Shown here one piece after another: positions 42,869 to 51,479 of a stretch of 64,000 bases of DNA (the stretch's first letter is position 1; every line of letters starts with the position of its first letter). Made by a program: the position numbers and the translations under genes. The DNA is from Paraliobacillus ryukyuensis (lineage in GTDB: Bacteria; Bacillota; Bacilli; Bacillales; Amphibacillaceae). The DNA is taken from assembly GCF_003315295.1 (NCBI RefSeq), contig NZ_QNRI01000003.1, forward strand, positions 233,004 through 297,003. Reading direction: 5' to 3'. A model generated the notes under the pieces. The model did no database searches. It worked only from the letters and a program-made list of their open reading frames with translations, and was not told where the DNA came from.

Positions 42869-44203
42869 ATGAAAAAAAATCTATTGCTAAGTTTAGCAGG
42901 TTTATTCTTTTTATTCTTACTTGTAGCTTGTGGAGGAAACAACACAGATAATAGTAAAGAAACATCTGCAGATGCTGAATCAGATGCAACTACAGAAGAT
43001 ACTTCATCAGAAGAAACGGCTGAGCCAGTAGAAATTGAATTCTGGCATGCAATGAGTGGGCCGCATGAAGAAGCAATCAACGGGTTTGTGGAAGATTTCA
43101 ATAGCGAACACGAAAACATTACAGTAAAACCAGTTAACCAAGGTAGTTATGATGACTTAGAACAAAAAGTGATGGCTGCTGCTAAAGCAGGAAATTTACC
43201 AACATTATCACAAGCAGTAACAAATGTTATTCCCGAATATATTGCGAATGATTTTGTTGCACCATTAAATGATTTTATTGAAGATAGTGAAATTGGTCTA
43301 TCTGATGAGGAATTAAATGATTATGTAGATGTGTTCAAGCAATCAAGCCAATGGGATGGCACTTACTATAGCTTACCTTTTAGTAAAAGTACCCGAATCC
43401 TTTTTTATAACACAACAATGTTAGAAGAGAATGGATTAGAAGCACCAAAAACATGGGAAGATGTACGAAATATTGCAGAAACAGTAACGGGTGACGGGAT
43501 AGTAGGAATGGGCTTTGAGAATTCATATGAATCTGAATTCCAAGCAATCCTAAAACAAATGGGCGGTACTTACATTGATAAAGAAACCCATGAAGCTAAA
43601 TTTGGTTCTAAAGAAGGTGTGCAAGCAATGACTATGATTAAAGATATGATTGATGAAGGTATTGCACGCACTGCTGGAGAAGATAATTATATGTCTAATC
43701 CATTTGGACGTGGGGATGTGGCAATGTACATCGGTTCTTCCGCTGGAATTCCGCACGTAGCTTCAGCAGCTGAAGGAAATATTGAATGGTCTGCAACAAC
43801 GATGCCAACATTAGACGGTGAAGCAGCTACTACATTTGCTGGTAATGACATTGTGATGTTCAATCAAGCCGAAACAGCAGAACAAGAAGCAGCTTGGCAA
43901 TTTATGAAATACCTAACAAGTCCTGAAGTAAGTGCAGATTGGGCAATGCAATCTGGTTACTTACCAGTTCGTTACTCTGCACAAGAAACAGAAGATTACC
44001 AAGCATATGTAGAAGAAAATCCAGCTTATGAAGCAGGTCCAAAACAGTTTGATACCGGGTTCTTTATTGCTCGTGTACAAGGTGGAGATGCTGTACGTAA
44101 TATCGTACTGGAAGAGTTAGACAAGATTTTACTAGATGAAAAGACAGTAGAAGAAGGTCTGTCCGATGCACAAGAACAAGCGAATGAGGAACTTCAACAA
44201 TAA
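42869..44203 (+). CDS. ABC transporter substrate-binding lipoprotein (UgpB-like)
   Basis: The 444-residue extracellular binding protein has a lipobox (LFLLVACGG) and an acidic linker (DAESDATTEDTSSEE). The family 1 solute-binding core begins IEFWHAMSGPHEEAINGFVEDFN, which resembles UgpB-type proteins. The pair NPFGRGDVAMYIGSSAGIPHVA and LPVRYSAQE is usual in this group. GAGGGGGAA precedes the ATG. Substrate could be glycerol 3-phosphate, a glycerophosphodiester or a sugar. A terminator follows. Confidence 0.9.
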   Translation: MKKNLLLSLAGLFFLFLLVACGGNNTDNSKETSADAESDATTEDTSSEETAEPVEIEFWHAMSGPHEEAINGFVEDFNSEHENITVKPVNQGSYDDLEQKVMAAAKAGNLPTLSQAVTNVIPEYIANDFVAPLNDFIEDSEIGLSDEELNDYVDVFKQSSQWDGTYYSLPFSKSTRILFYNTTMLEENGLEAPKTWEDVRNIAETVTGDGIVGMGFENSYESEFQAILKQMGGTYIDKETHEAKFGSKEGVQAMTMIKDMIDEGIARTAGEDNYMSNPFGRGDVAMYIGSSAGIPHVASAAEGNIEWSATTMPTLDGEAATTFAGNDIVMFNQAETAEQEAAWQFMKYLTSPEVSADWAMQSGYLPVRYSAQETEDYQAYVEENPAYEAGPKQFDTGFFIARVQGGDAVRNIVLEELDKILLDEKTVEEGLSDAQEQANEELQQ

Positions 44204-44216
44204 ACGCCATTAGAGT

Positions 44217-44241
44217 GAGGCAGGGTCTCCCTGCCTTTTTC
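44217..44241 (+). terminator. Terminator after the binding protein gene
   Basis: GGCAGGG (44219-44225), loop TCT, CCCTGCC (44229-44235), then TTTTT. Because it lies between the binding-protein gene and the metallohydrolase gene, read-through would be needed to join them, or the latter has its own promoter. Confidence 0.9.
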
Positions 44242-44275
44242 TATTAGAATAGTTTAACTAGCAGGAGGGACAAAA

Positions 44276-45643
44276 ATGAATCAAACAACGATAACATTCT
44301 GGGGTGGGCTTCGTACGATAGGGGGAAATATAGCTGAAATAAAATATGGTAACGATCGCGTGATCTTTGATTTTGGCTTGGTATACGATCCTAGCACAAC
44401 GATTATCCAGACAAAACAACGAGCAAGTAAATATGTTAGTGATCAATTGCAATTAAATGCTATTCCGATGATCGATGGCATTTATCAACAAGAAGATATT
44501 CAAGCAGGAGTGTATGCATTTGAGCCGCTTAAAGCTTTTGAGGAGACAGAGCTAAATACAGCCGTTTTTATTTCACACCTACATTTAGATCATATTGGTG
44601 CCATGGATACGATTGCTCCACAAATTCCAGTCTATCTATCTAAAGAGAGCAAAGCCTACTTTCACCAATTAGAAAAAATCGGAGAAGGACTAACGAAACA
44701 AAGAGACTACACGGGGATTAATTATCAAGAACCGCTACATATAGGTGCCATCAAAGTAACGCCATTTCAAACCGATCATGATGCATATGGGTCCATGGCA
44801 ATGCTTGTAGAAACACCTGACTTAACGGTTTTATATTCTGGTGATATTCGCATGCATGGACAGCATCCAGAATATAATCAAACATTAATAAAAGCGATGC
44901 AAGATTATACGATTGATTTGCTGCTATTGGAAGGTACATCATTCCGTCCGCATACAGAAGAAGAATCGACTGCTGATCAAACAAGAGTTCAGTCCGAAAA
45001 AGAAATCGCGTCTTTTATAGCTGAAAAATTAAACGCACATGACCGCTTAGCAGTCTTCAATATATATCACCGAAATTTAGATCGAATTGAGCACATGATT
45101 GATGTAGGGAATCGTACGAAACGAACCGTTGTTTTTGAACTTGCAACTGCTCATTTAGCAGATCGATTTGCTAGTGATAAGCAATTTGCAATTCTTGTAC
45201 CAAGCCGAGAAACATTGACTGTATGGGAACAAGATTTAATGGATCGCTATCCCATTGTGAATGCAACTCAAATAAACAAAGCACCTGCGACGTATTTTGT
45301 ACAAAATAGCTTTGACCGAATTACTGATTTATTGGATTTGGAAGTGCAAGGGGCACTCTATTTCCATTCAAATGGTATACCATTGGGTGCTTTCGATCTA
45401 AATTATCACGCACTATTGGGCTTATTAGAACAGCTTGGTTTGATCTATCAATCCGTCAATGTGTCTGGACATGCAACTCAATCCGATATCTTAGCACTTA
45501 TTGATGCAATACAACCAAGATTGTTGGTTCCTTGGCATAGTCATTATCCAGAGCTAGTTATCCCAAATAATCCCGAGCAAGCGGTGTTTTTACCAGCAAA
45601 AGCAACGTATGTTTATAATGATGGAACATTAAATAAAATCTAA
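44276..45643 (+). CDS. RNase J-like metallo-beta-lactamase fold protein
   Basis: A 455-residue metallohydrolase. The metal-binding motif HLHLDH is at residues 101-106, with a further histidine in FQTDHDAYGS (about 168) and the aspartate of LYSGDIRMHG (190). The C-terminal half has the order NIYHRNLDRIEHMI, then SVNVSGHATQSDILALIDAIQPRLLVPWHSHYPE, as in beta-CASP RNase J proteins. Length is shorter than RNase J (about 555), with the C-terminal domain missing. It could be a nuclease or a small-molecule hydrolase. AGCAGGAGGG precedes the ATG. Confidence 0.85.
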   Translation: MNQTTITFWGGLRTIGGNIAEIKYGNDRVIFDFGLVYDPSTTIIQTKQRASKYVSDQLQLNAIPMIDGIYQQEDIQAGVYAFEPLKAFEETELNTAVFISHLHLDHIGAMDTIAPQIPVYLSKESKAYFHQLEKIGEGLTKQRDYTGINYQEPLHIGAIKVTPFQTDHDAYGSMAMLVETPDLTVLYSGDIRMHGQHPEYNQTLIKAMQDYTIDLLLLEGTSFRPHTEEESTADQTRVQSEKEIASFIAEKLNAHDRLAVFNIYHRNLDRIEHMIDVGNRTKRTVVFELATAHLADRFASDKQFAILVPSRETLTVWEQDLMDRYPIVNATQINKAPATYFVQNSFDRITDLLDLEVQGALYFHSNGIPLGAFDLNYHALLGLLEQLGLIYQSVNVSGHATQSDILALIDAIQPRLLVPWHSHYPELVIPNNPEQAVFLPAKATYVYNDGTLNKI

Positions 45644-45651
45644 AGAAAATA

Positions 45652-45698
45652 GTATCCTATCTGTGCAACGGGGGCGACAGTATAGGATTTTTTTATTA
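45652..45698 (+). terminator. Terminator after the metallohydrolase gene
   Basis: ATCCTATCTGT near 45655 pairs with ACAGTATAGGAT near 45680 (one bulge), followed by a T-run TTTTTTT. It precedes proC. Confidence 0.75.
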
Positions 45699-45731
45699 TA
45701 ATAGAACAAACGTATATTTGGAGGAATCGGC

Positions 45732-46544
45732 ATGTTTGAAAAAATAGTTTTTCTAGGCGCAGGTGCTATGGCAGAGGCATTAATTGCTGGAATTGTAAAA
45801 GCTAACATCGTAAAACCTGAACAAATTGTAGTGACGAATAAATCAAACCAAGCACGATTACAAGCTTTAGCAAGCAATTATCAAGTGCAAACAACGCAAT
45901 CAATTGAACAAGCAGTAACGGATGCAGATGCGGTTGTTTTTGCGATGAAACCCAAAGATATCCAAACCGCTTTAGCGGAAGTAAGGCCCCATCTAACCGG
46001 ATCACAAGTGTTGATTTCCGTACTCGCAGGAACACCGATTACCGTTTTTCATGATACATTGACGATGAATGTTCCGATTATCCGTACGATGCCTAATACA
46101 TCGTCAACCATTGGTTATGGTGCAACTGCGATAACTGTTGGGGAATATGTAACCGAACAGCAACTGGAACAGACTAAAAAACTATTTGAAACGGTTGGAA
46201 CAGTGACAGTTGTTGAAGAAGATGACATGCACGTGGTGACCGCTTTATCTGGGAGTGGACCGGCTTACTTTTATTATATGGTTGAAGCAATGCAAGAAGT
46301 AGCAGCAAAAAAAGGGTTAGAAGCAACGAAAGCGAAGGAACTCATTTACCAGACGATTCTTGGGGTAGCTGAGATGCTTCAGCAAACAGAAGAGACCCCA
46401 ACGCAATTACGTAAGAATATTACAAGTCCTAATGGCGTGACGCAGCGTGCGGTCGAAGCGTTATACGATCATCACTTACCAGAAACAATCGAAGCAGCCA
46501 TTGAAGCAGCAATTAAGCGTTCAGAAGAATTAGGGAAAGCATAA
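45732..46544 (+). CDS. proC: Pyrroline-5-carboxylate reductase
   Basis: Reduces pyrroline-5-carboxylate to proline with NAD(P)H. The 270-residue product has the Rossmann motif FLGAGAMAEALIAGI (residues 7-21) and the C-terminal dimer region with ALSGSGPAYFYYMVEAM and TSPNGVTQRAVEAL. TTTGGAGGAATC precedes the ATG. It lies alone between two terminators and converges on dck. Proline is a common osmolyte in halotolerant bacilli, but nothing local shows osmotic control. Confidence 0.96.
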   Translation: MFEKIVFLGAGAMAEALIAGIVKANIVKPEQIVVTNKSNQARLQALASNYQVQTTQSIEQAVTDADAVVFAMKPKDIQTALAEVRPHLTGSQVLISVLAGTPITVFHDTLTMNVPIIRTMPNTSSTIGYGATAITVGEYVTEQQLEQTKKLFETVGTVTVVEEDDMHVVTALSGSGPAYFYYMVEAMQEVAAKKGLEATKAKELIYQTILGVAEMLQQTEETPTQLRKNITSPNGVTQRAVEALYDHHLPETIEAAIEAAIKRSEELGKA

Positions 46545-46548
46545 TAAT

Positions 46549-46590
46549 ACCCCTCATTGTGTTACAGTTGATTAACACAATGAGGGGTAG
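46549..46590. terminator. Bidirectional terminator proC / dck
   Basis: CCCCTCATTGTGTTA (46551-46565) pairs with TAACACAATGAGGGG near 46574-46588, a perfect 15-bp stem between convergent genes. It carries A/T on both sides. Confidence 0.88.
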
Positions 46591-46607
46591 TTTAATTTTG
46601 TTGCTGT

Positions 46608-47282
46608 CTACTGTCTTACTTGCCATTTACGAGACTGTTGAATGAAATGGCCTACTTTTTCTAGCACCGATTCTACTGAACTTTGATCATGTACAATATC
46701 ATAGTCTGCAATATTGATTCGCAAAATTGGACAGGCATTGAAGCTATTAATCCAGTGCTCATAACGTTCATGCATCTCTTTCCAATAACTTAGTGGTGTT
46801 TGCTGTTCCATTGGACGCCCACGTTGTTTAATACGACTAATCACATCATCAAACGAACCTTCTAAATAGATTAATAAGTCAGGGTGTGGGAAATATGGCG
46901 TCATGACCATTGATTCAAATAAACTGCTATATGTGTCATAGTCTGTAGGTGTCATGTTCCCTTTGTCGTAATGCATTTTAGCAAAAATCCCTGTATCTTC
47001 ATAAATCGAACGATCTTGAATAAAACCGCCACCGTATTCAAAAATACGCTTTTGCTCTTTAAAACGTTCCGCTAAGAAATAGATTTGCAAATGAAAACTC
47101 CATCGTTCGAAATCAGCATAAAATTTATCTAAATAAGGGTTGGTATCGACTTTTTCTAGTGACGTACGAAAATTCAAAGCATTCGCTAACGCGTTTGTCA
47201 TTGTTGACTTTCCTACACCTACTGTACCAGCAATGGTGATGACACTATCGTGAGGAATCTGGTATTTTTCTCGTAAATTCAT
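46608..47282 (-). CDS. dck: Deoxyadenosine/deoxycytidine kinase
   Basis: Phosphorylates deoxyadenosine and deoxycytidine in nucleoside salvage. The 224-residue product begins MNLREKYQIPHDSVITIAGTVGVGKSTM, with the P-loop at about residues 19-26, DRSIYEDTGIFAKM and the lid IKQRGRPMEQ. It resembles Dck of B. subtilis along the whole length. The start overlaps the dgk stop by one base (TAATG), so translation is coupled. Second gene of the dgk-dck pair. Confidence 0.95.
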   Translation of the reverse strand: MNLREKYQIPHDSVITIAGTVGVGKSTMTNALANALNFRTSLEKVDTNPYLDKFYADFERWSFHLQIYFLAERFKEQKRIFEYGGGFIQDRSIYEDTGIFAKMHYDKGNMTPTDYDTYSSLFESMVMTPYFPHPDLLIYLEGSFDDVISRIKQRGRPMEQQTPLSYWKEMHERYEHWINSFNACPILRINIADYDIVHDQSSVESVLEKVGHFIQQSRKWQVRQ

Positions 47283-47920
47283 TATTTCATAGCTCCTTTT
47301 TGTAATTGCTGCTCCACAAGGGTAATAATTGTATTTAAATCATCTTGGTGTTTGATAAAATCTACGTTATCGCCATCAATCCGAATCACCGGTATATCTG
47401 GGTGTTGTGCTTCAAACTGTTCCATGAACGTTTGATAGTCTTGTTTTAATTGCTGCAAATAAGAAGCTTTAATGTTTTTTTCTACATCTCTTCCACGCAA
47501 GGAAATGCGATGCAATAATGTATCCAAACTTGCATCTAAATAAATCATCATATTTGGCTTCGGCATATCGTTCGTTAATATATGATAAATTTGTTCGTAT
47601 TTTTTAAATTGACCAGGCTTTAAGGTACGCTTTGCAAAAATCATATTCTTTGAAATATGGTAATCAGCCACTACAGGCTTTCCCTTTGCCAAGTAATATT
47701 TCTCAATATCTTCTAATTGTTTAAACCGATTGCATAAAAAGAACATTTCCGTTTGGAAACTCCATTCTTCAATATTATCATAAAACTTCCCTAAGAATGG
47801 ATTTTCTTCTACAATTTCTTGTAACAAATCGACATCAAAATGTGCCGCTATTTTTTTTGATAGCGATGTTTTTCCAACACCAATAGGCCCTTCTACGGCG
47901 ATAAACGGTGTATGCTGCAT
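47282..47920 (-). CDS. dgk: Deoxyguanosine kinase
   Basis: Phosphorylates deoxyguanosine. The product has P-loop EGPIGVGKTSL near the N-terminus, EENPFLGKFYDNIEEWSFQTEMFFL, ADYHISKN and RISLRGRDVEKNIKASY. The frame opens at 47953, but GGAGGGG with 8 bases of spacing supports the ATG at 47920 (MQHTPFIAVEG, 212 residues), as in other Dgk proteins. It is the first gene of the pair with dck, as in B. subtilis. Confidence 0.94.
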   Translation of the reverse strand: MQHTPFIAVEGPIGVGKTSLSKKIAAHFDVDLLQEIVEENPFLGKFYDNIEEWSFQTEMFFLCNRFKQLEDIEKYYLAKGKPVVADYHISKNMIFAKRTLKPGQFKKYEQIYHILTNDMPKPNMMIYLDASLDTLLHRISLRGRDVEKNIKASYLQQLKQDYQTFMEQFEAQHPDIPVIRIDGDNVDFIKHQDDLNTIITLVEQQLQKGAMK

Positions 47921-48110
47921 ATGATTCCCCTCCAATAAAACATGTGGCAACAATTGTATCCTCTAATTAATGATTAGCTAACTAGTAATTGGTTTCGTAA
48001 AAGTAAATGAAGCCAATCCATATTCTATCATATTTTGACTTAATAGACAGAGAATTAGTGTATGTAATTAATGTTATCATTTGACAATTCCATGTCTTTT
48101 GCCTCTTATT

Positions 48111-48139
48111 TTGAAAAATCCACCAGCCTCTTGTATAAT
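48111..48139 (+). promoter_or_regulatory. Promoter of tRNA-Arg
   Basis: TTGAAA (48111-48116), 17-base spacer, TATAAT (48134-48139), about 40 bases before the tRNA gene. Confidence 0.7.
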
Positions 48140-48180
48140 AAAAAATAGTTTAATTATAAAGAATCTTAATTTGCTATTCT

Positions 48181-48253
48181 GGCTCCATAGCTCAGGGGAT
48201 AGAGCGTTGGTTTCCTAAACCATGCGTCGCAGGTTCGAATCCTGCTGGGGCCA
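48181..48253 (+). tRNA. tRNA-Arg (CCU), CCA not encoded
   Basis: Acceptor GGCTCCA pairs with TGGGGCC, and A73 is the last base (48253). The following bases are TCT, so CCA must be added by the nucleotidyltransferase. Anticodon loop TTCCTAA gives CCT. D-arm AGCTCAGGGGATAGAGC and T-arm GCAGGTTCGAATCCTGC are normal. Such tRNA genes are frequent integration sites; here the accessory stretch begins just after it. Confidence 0.95.
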
Positions 48254-48361
48254 TCTAATAAAACGTTGGTATAACAAGGTTTATAGACGTGGTTAAAAAT
48301 GGTGATTATGTTAAAAATCCAAAACTGCAAACCGATTGCAAACCCTTGAATTCAAAACCAT

Positions 48362-48397
48362 TAAAAAACCTTACTCACCTTGTGAGGTGAGTAAGGG
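48362..48397 (-). terminator. Terminator of the SDR gene
   Basis: CCTTACTCACCT (48369-48380) with AGGTGAGTAAGG (48385-48396), perfect 12-bp stem. On the minus strand it is followed by a T-run. Confidence 0.9.
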
Positions 48398-48405
48398 AAA
48401 AAGTA

Positions 48406-49203
48406 CTAGAAAATAGTTGGTACCATGCCGCCATCCATGCGAATGGGAGAACCTTTAAAAGCGGAAGCATAAGGGCTACATAAAAAGGTCGTTAATCTAC
48501 CTATTTCATCTGGCTTGATAAATCGTTGAATTTCAGATTGAGGTAGATTTTTAATCATAAAGTCTTTCTCCTTTGCGGAAAAAGTCATATCTTCGTTCGG
48601 ATACATTCCTTCAATAATTTGATGGACATTTTCAGAGAGTGTTGGTCCCGGCAAGACGGTATTGACTGTAACTTCTTTTCCTATTGTTAATTTAGATAGG
48701 CTTTTTGACAATGATAATAGCATTGATTTTGTCATACAATATTGAGGCATTTGTCCCGATGGCATAACTGCTTCTTCACTCGCAATAAAGATAATTCGAC
48801 CAAAATTATTTTTTAACATTTTAGGTAAGTAAAATTTAGATAGTCCATTTGCGGCAAGAACATTAGTACGAATATACTTTTCCCATATTTCATCTTCAAT
48901 GTCCTCATACTTCATCATTTCATAAATCCCCATATTGTTAACTAAAATATCAATTTGTGGATGTTTTATTAATAATGCTTCCCTTTGTTGACTATTTACA
49001 ATATCGGCAGTAGCATTTTCAGGAAAACTATCAGGGAACTTTAACTTAATTTCATTTACGGTGTTTTCTACCTTTTCGTCATTTCGTCCATTAATTAAAA
49101 CATGAACACCCTCTTTTGCAAGTTCCATTGCAATTGCTTTACCAATCCCTTTTGTTGAACCAGTGACTAAAGCTGTTTTATTTTTTAATTCCATATCCAT
49201 CAT
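48406..49203 (-). CDS. Short-chain dehydrogenase/reductase (SDR)
   Basis: A 265-residue classical SDR oxidoreductase. Cofactor motif TGSTKGIGKAIA (about residues 15-26), NNMG (position of NNAG), the catalytic tyrosine and lysine in YCMTK, and VNTVLPGPT after it. The usual catalytic serine lies in FIASEEA. NAD(P) dependence is expected; the substrate is unknown. AGGAG precedes two adjacent ATG codons. It is a single gene in the accessory stretch after tRNA-Arg, upstream of an AraC-type regulator on the same strand. Confidence 0.9.
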   Translation of the reverse strand: MMDMELKNKTALVTGSTKGIGKAIAMELAKEGVHVLINGRNDEKVENTVNEIKLKFPDSFPENATADIVNSQQREALLIKHPQIDILVNNMGIYEMMKYEDIEDEIWEKYIRTNVLAANGLSKFYLPKMLKNNFGRIIFIASEEAVMPSGQMPQYCMTKSMLLSLSKSLSKLTIGKEVTVNTVLPGPTLSENVHQIIEGMYPNEDMTFSAKEKDFMIKNLPQSEIQRFIKPDEIGRLTTFLCSPYASAFKGSPIRMDGGMVPTIF

Positions 49204-49292
49204 ACATTGCTCCTTTTATTTTGAGATATATTCCTTTTTTTAGTTCTATTCACATCATCCTGCTGATCATACAGGATTGAAAAGTGAACTAG

Positions 49293-50315
49293 TCAATTTA
49301 TCAATTTTGTACCGAGATGTTCCCTACGCCATTTTAAAGGGGTAGCACCTTCCCAAATGTGAAAGGCGCGGAAAAATGAATTTTGGTCTTCATATCCAAC
49401 CAAAAAGGCGACCTCTTTAATATGTAGTGACGGGTCTGCAAGGTATTCTCTTGCCTGCTCATGTCGAACTTTTCCTAATAAATGCTTGAAGCTTGTTTCC
49501 TCTTCAGTAAGTCTCCGCTGTAAGGTACGATCGCTTACCCCTAACTCGCTTGCTATAGTATGAATGTCAGGCCGACCTCCTGCTAAGTTAAGTTTCATAA
49601 TGCACTTGACCGTTTCCGTAAGGGAAGAGCTGCGTGGTTGCTCATTCAATGACTGTTCCAGTAGGGGAGTCAGTATCTCTAGTAATTCTGCATTATACGA
49701 GAAAAAGGGACGATCCAGATCTGCTCGGTGTAACGTTAATCTATTACAGTTTGTACCGGCTTGAATTCGACAGCCGAAGTAATCTTCAAGTATCTCCAGA
49801 TCCCCAAAGGAATGGGAAGAAAATTCAACTAACTCTGCTGTCAAAGGTTGGCCTGTCCCTCGACGTCCCAATTCAAGAAGAAATGCCAACGTAATGCCAA
49901 TTAATATGGACAGACCGGGTTGATCGCTATGTACTGTTTTTATTTCAATTGTACAATGTTCATCTTCCTCAGTAATATGTAAGCTTTCAGGTGGACATAG
50001 TTTTTTGTACTTGACCATTCGATTTAAAGCATCACGATAGTCACGAGCGTGGTAAGTAGCTAAGACAGTCGGAGGGAAGTGGTCTGTTTCAAAAGATGTC
50101 GCAAGCTTGATAATTCCCTTGGCAGTGTCATCCATGAGCTCCGAATAAGCTTGCCAGATTGCAAAATATTGAGATGTGGTGACAACGGGATCAGAAACAA
50201 TAGAAATAGGCAATTTTGCTTTTCGAACTACCTCGTGAGGAAATATTCCCAATTGACGTAATCCTGTCCAAAATCCTGCAGGAACTTTTATACGATTAGA
50301 GGTATAGAACGCCAT
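49293..50315 (-). CDS. AraC-family transcriptional regulator (Arabinose_bd type)
   Basis: The 340-residue product has an N-terminal arabinose-binding-like domain of the type found with OruR/ArgR-like regulators (PAGFWTGLRQLGIFPHEVVRKA) and a C-terminal AraC helix-turn-helix pair. Its helices are DIHTIASELGVSDRTLQRRL and HIKEVAFLVGYEDQNSFFRAFHIWEG. By eye its bases are richer in G and C than neighbours, suggesting transfer. AAAGGAGGAC precedes the ATG. Three copies of a TTGCTAACTAC-like motif lie upstream and are candidate binding sites. It may control the downstream SDR gene, which follows after 89 bases on the same strand. Confidence 0.88.
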   Translation of the reverse strand: MAFYTSNRIKVPAGFWTGLRQLGIFPHEVVRKAKLPISIVSDPVVTTSQYFAIWQAYSELMDDTAKGIIKLATSFETDHFPPTVLATYHARDYRDALNRMVKYKKLCPPESLHITEEDEHCTIEIKTVHSDQPGLSILIGITLAFLLELGRRGTGQPLTAELVEFSSHSFGDLEILEDYFGCRIQAGTNCNRLTLHRADLDRPFFSYNAELLEILTPLLEQSLNEQPRSSSLTETVKCIMKLNLAGGRPDIHTIASELGVSDRTLQRRLTEEETSFKHLLGKVRHEQAREYLADPSLHIKEVAFLVGYEDQNSFFRAFHIWEGATPLKWRREHLGTKLIN

Positions 50316-50377
50316 ACCAATCGTCCTCCTTTATCTATTTACATTAGTGGTTTAAGCGCATCTTTCTTTGCTAACTA

Positions 50378-50447
50378 CATAATTTAATAGTAACGTTTCA
50401 ACAATGCTTTGTAACTAGCAAATGGCGACAAAACACTTGCTAACTAC
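50378..50447. promoter_or_regulatory. Repeated motif upstream of the AraC gene
   Basis: TTGCTAACTAC occurs at 50378-50388 and again at 50437-50447 on the plus strand. Between them GTAACTAGCAA (50411-50421) is an inverted copy with two mismatches. The spacing and position fit an AraC-type regulatory region between the divergent AraC and NAD-binding genes. Confidence 0.4.
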
Positions 50448-50527
50448 GCCAACTTATAAAAAAGGAGCAATGCAAAGGGAAGTTGCCTCTTAGTTTCCAC
50501 AATACATAATAAAAATAAGATTTATGA

Positions 50528-50576
50528 TTGTTTTTTTAGACTATTTGGTCTACAATAATATTAGACCAAATAGTCT
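50528..50576 (+). promoter_or_regulatory. Promoter and TetR-type operator
   Basis: TTGTTT (50528-50533), 17-base spacer, TACAAT (50551-50556). A 15-bp inverted repeat AGACTATTTGGTCTA (50538-50552) and TAGACCAAATAGTCT (50562-50576) brackets the -10 box. This is the layout of an autoregulatory TetR operator, and the TetR gene is the second gene of the operon. Confidence 0.85.
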
Positions 50577-50597
50577 GTAGAATGGAGTGGATAAGTA

Positions 50598-51479
50598 ATG
50601 GAAAGAGTATTAGTTGCGGGTGCTACTGGTTATCTAGGACGATATGTTGTAAAAGCATTAAAACAAAAAGGATATTATGTAAAAGTGTTGGTGAGATCAA
50701 AAAATAAGTTAAATCAAGAAGGCCCCTATGCTTCTCCTTCTGTCTATGATTTTGTTGATGAAGTTGTGGTCGGAGAGGTTACTAGACCAGAAACAATTCA
50801 AGATGTATGCTCAGATGTTGATTTCGTTTTTTCTTCAGTAGGGATAACAAAACAAAAGGATAATTTAACTTTCATGGATGTAGATTTTAAAGGGAATCTT
50901 AATTTGTTAAGAGAAGCAGAACGAAGTAAAGTTCAACGCTTTATGTATATTAATGTCCATGGAGCTGAGCGATGTCCGTCTACTTTGATTAAAGCAAAGC
51001 AGAGCTTTACCAATGAACTGAAGCATAGTTCTATTCCGCATATTATAATTAATCCAACAGGGTATTACTCTGACATGACTGAATTTTTAGCCATGGCTAG
51101 AAAGGGAAGAGTTTTTCTACTTGGGAAAGGTTTGAATAAAATGAACCCCATTCACGGAGCTGACCTAGCTAATGTATGTGTTTCTGCATTTGGTAAAGAA
51201 AATTCCACCATTAAGGTTGGAGGACCGAATGTTTACACTTATTATGAGATAGCTGAATTAGCTTTAAAAGTAGTAAGTAAAAAAGAAAAAGTCACTACAG
51301 TTCCTGAGTGGCTAGTTAAATTTAGCTTCCCATTTTTGAGAATGATCAATAAAAAGCAATATAATTTATTCCTATTTTTCTTTTATATGATGACGCATGA
51401 TGTTGTTGCTGAACCTCATGGTAAGATGGATTTAAAGTCCTATTTTGAAAGTGTTACTGAACAAGAGGGAAAAGAATGA
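50598..51479 (+). CDS. NAD(P)-binding NmrA-like/atypical SDR protein
   Basis: A 293-residue protein with an N-terminal Rossmann fold (VLVAGATGYLGRYVVKALKQKG, residues 4-25). The pattern DFVFSSVGITKQKDNLTFMDVDFKGNLNLL fits atypical SDR/NmrA-like proteins, and HGAERCPSTLIKAKQSFTNELK replaces the classical YxxxK site. A hydrophobic C-terminal segment (YNLFLFFFYMMTHDV) is unusual and may touch the membrane. It is co-transcribed with the TetR regulator, with 4-base overlap (ATGA), and lies directly after its operator. Confidence 0.85.
   Translation: MERVLVAGATGYLGRYVVKALKQKGYYVKVLVRSKNKLNQEGPYASPSVYDFVDEVVVGEVTRPETIQDVCSDVDFVFSSVGITKQKDNLTFMDVDFKGNLNLLREAERSKVQRFMYINVHGAERCPSTLIKAKQSFTNELKHSSIPHIIINPTGYYSDMTEFLAMARKGRVFLLGKGLNKMNPIHGADLANVCVSAFGKENSTIKVGGPNVYTYYEIAELALKVVSKKEKVTTVPEWLVKFSFPFLRMINKKQYNLFLFFFYMMTHDVVAEPHGKMDLKSYFESVTEQEGKE

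Noticed and set aside
48254..48360. Attachment-site repeat of the tRNA-Arg 3' end
   Set aside because: No second copy of GTTCGAATCCTGCTGGGGCC was seen elsewhere in the window and no integrase gene is present.
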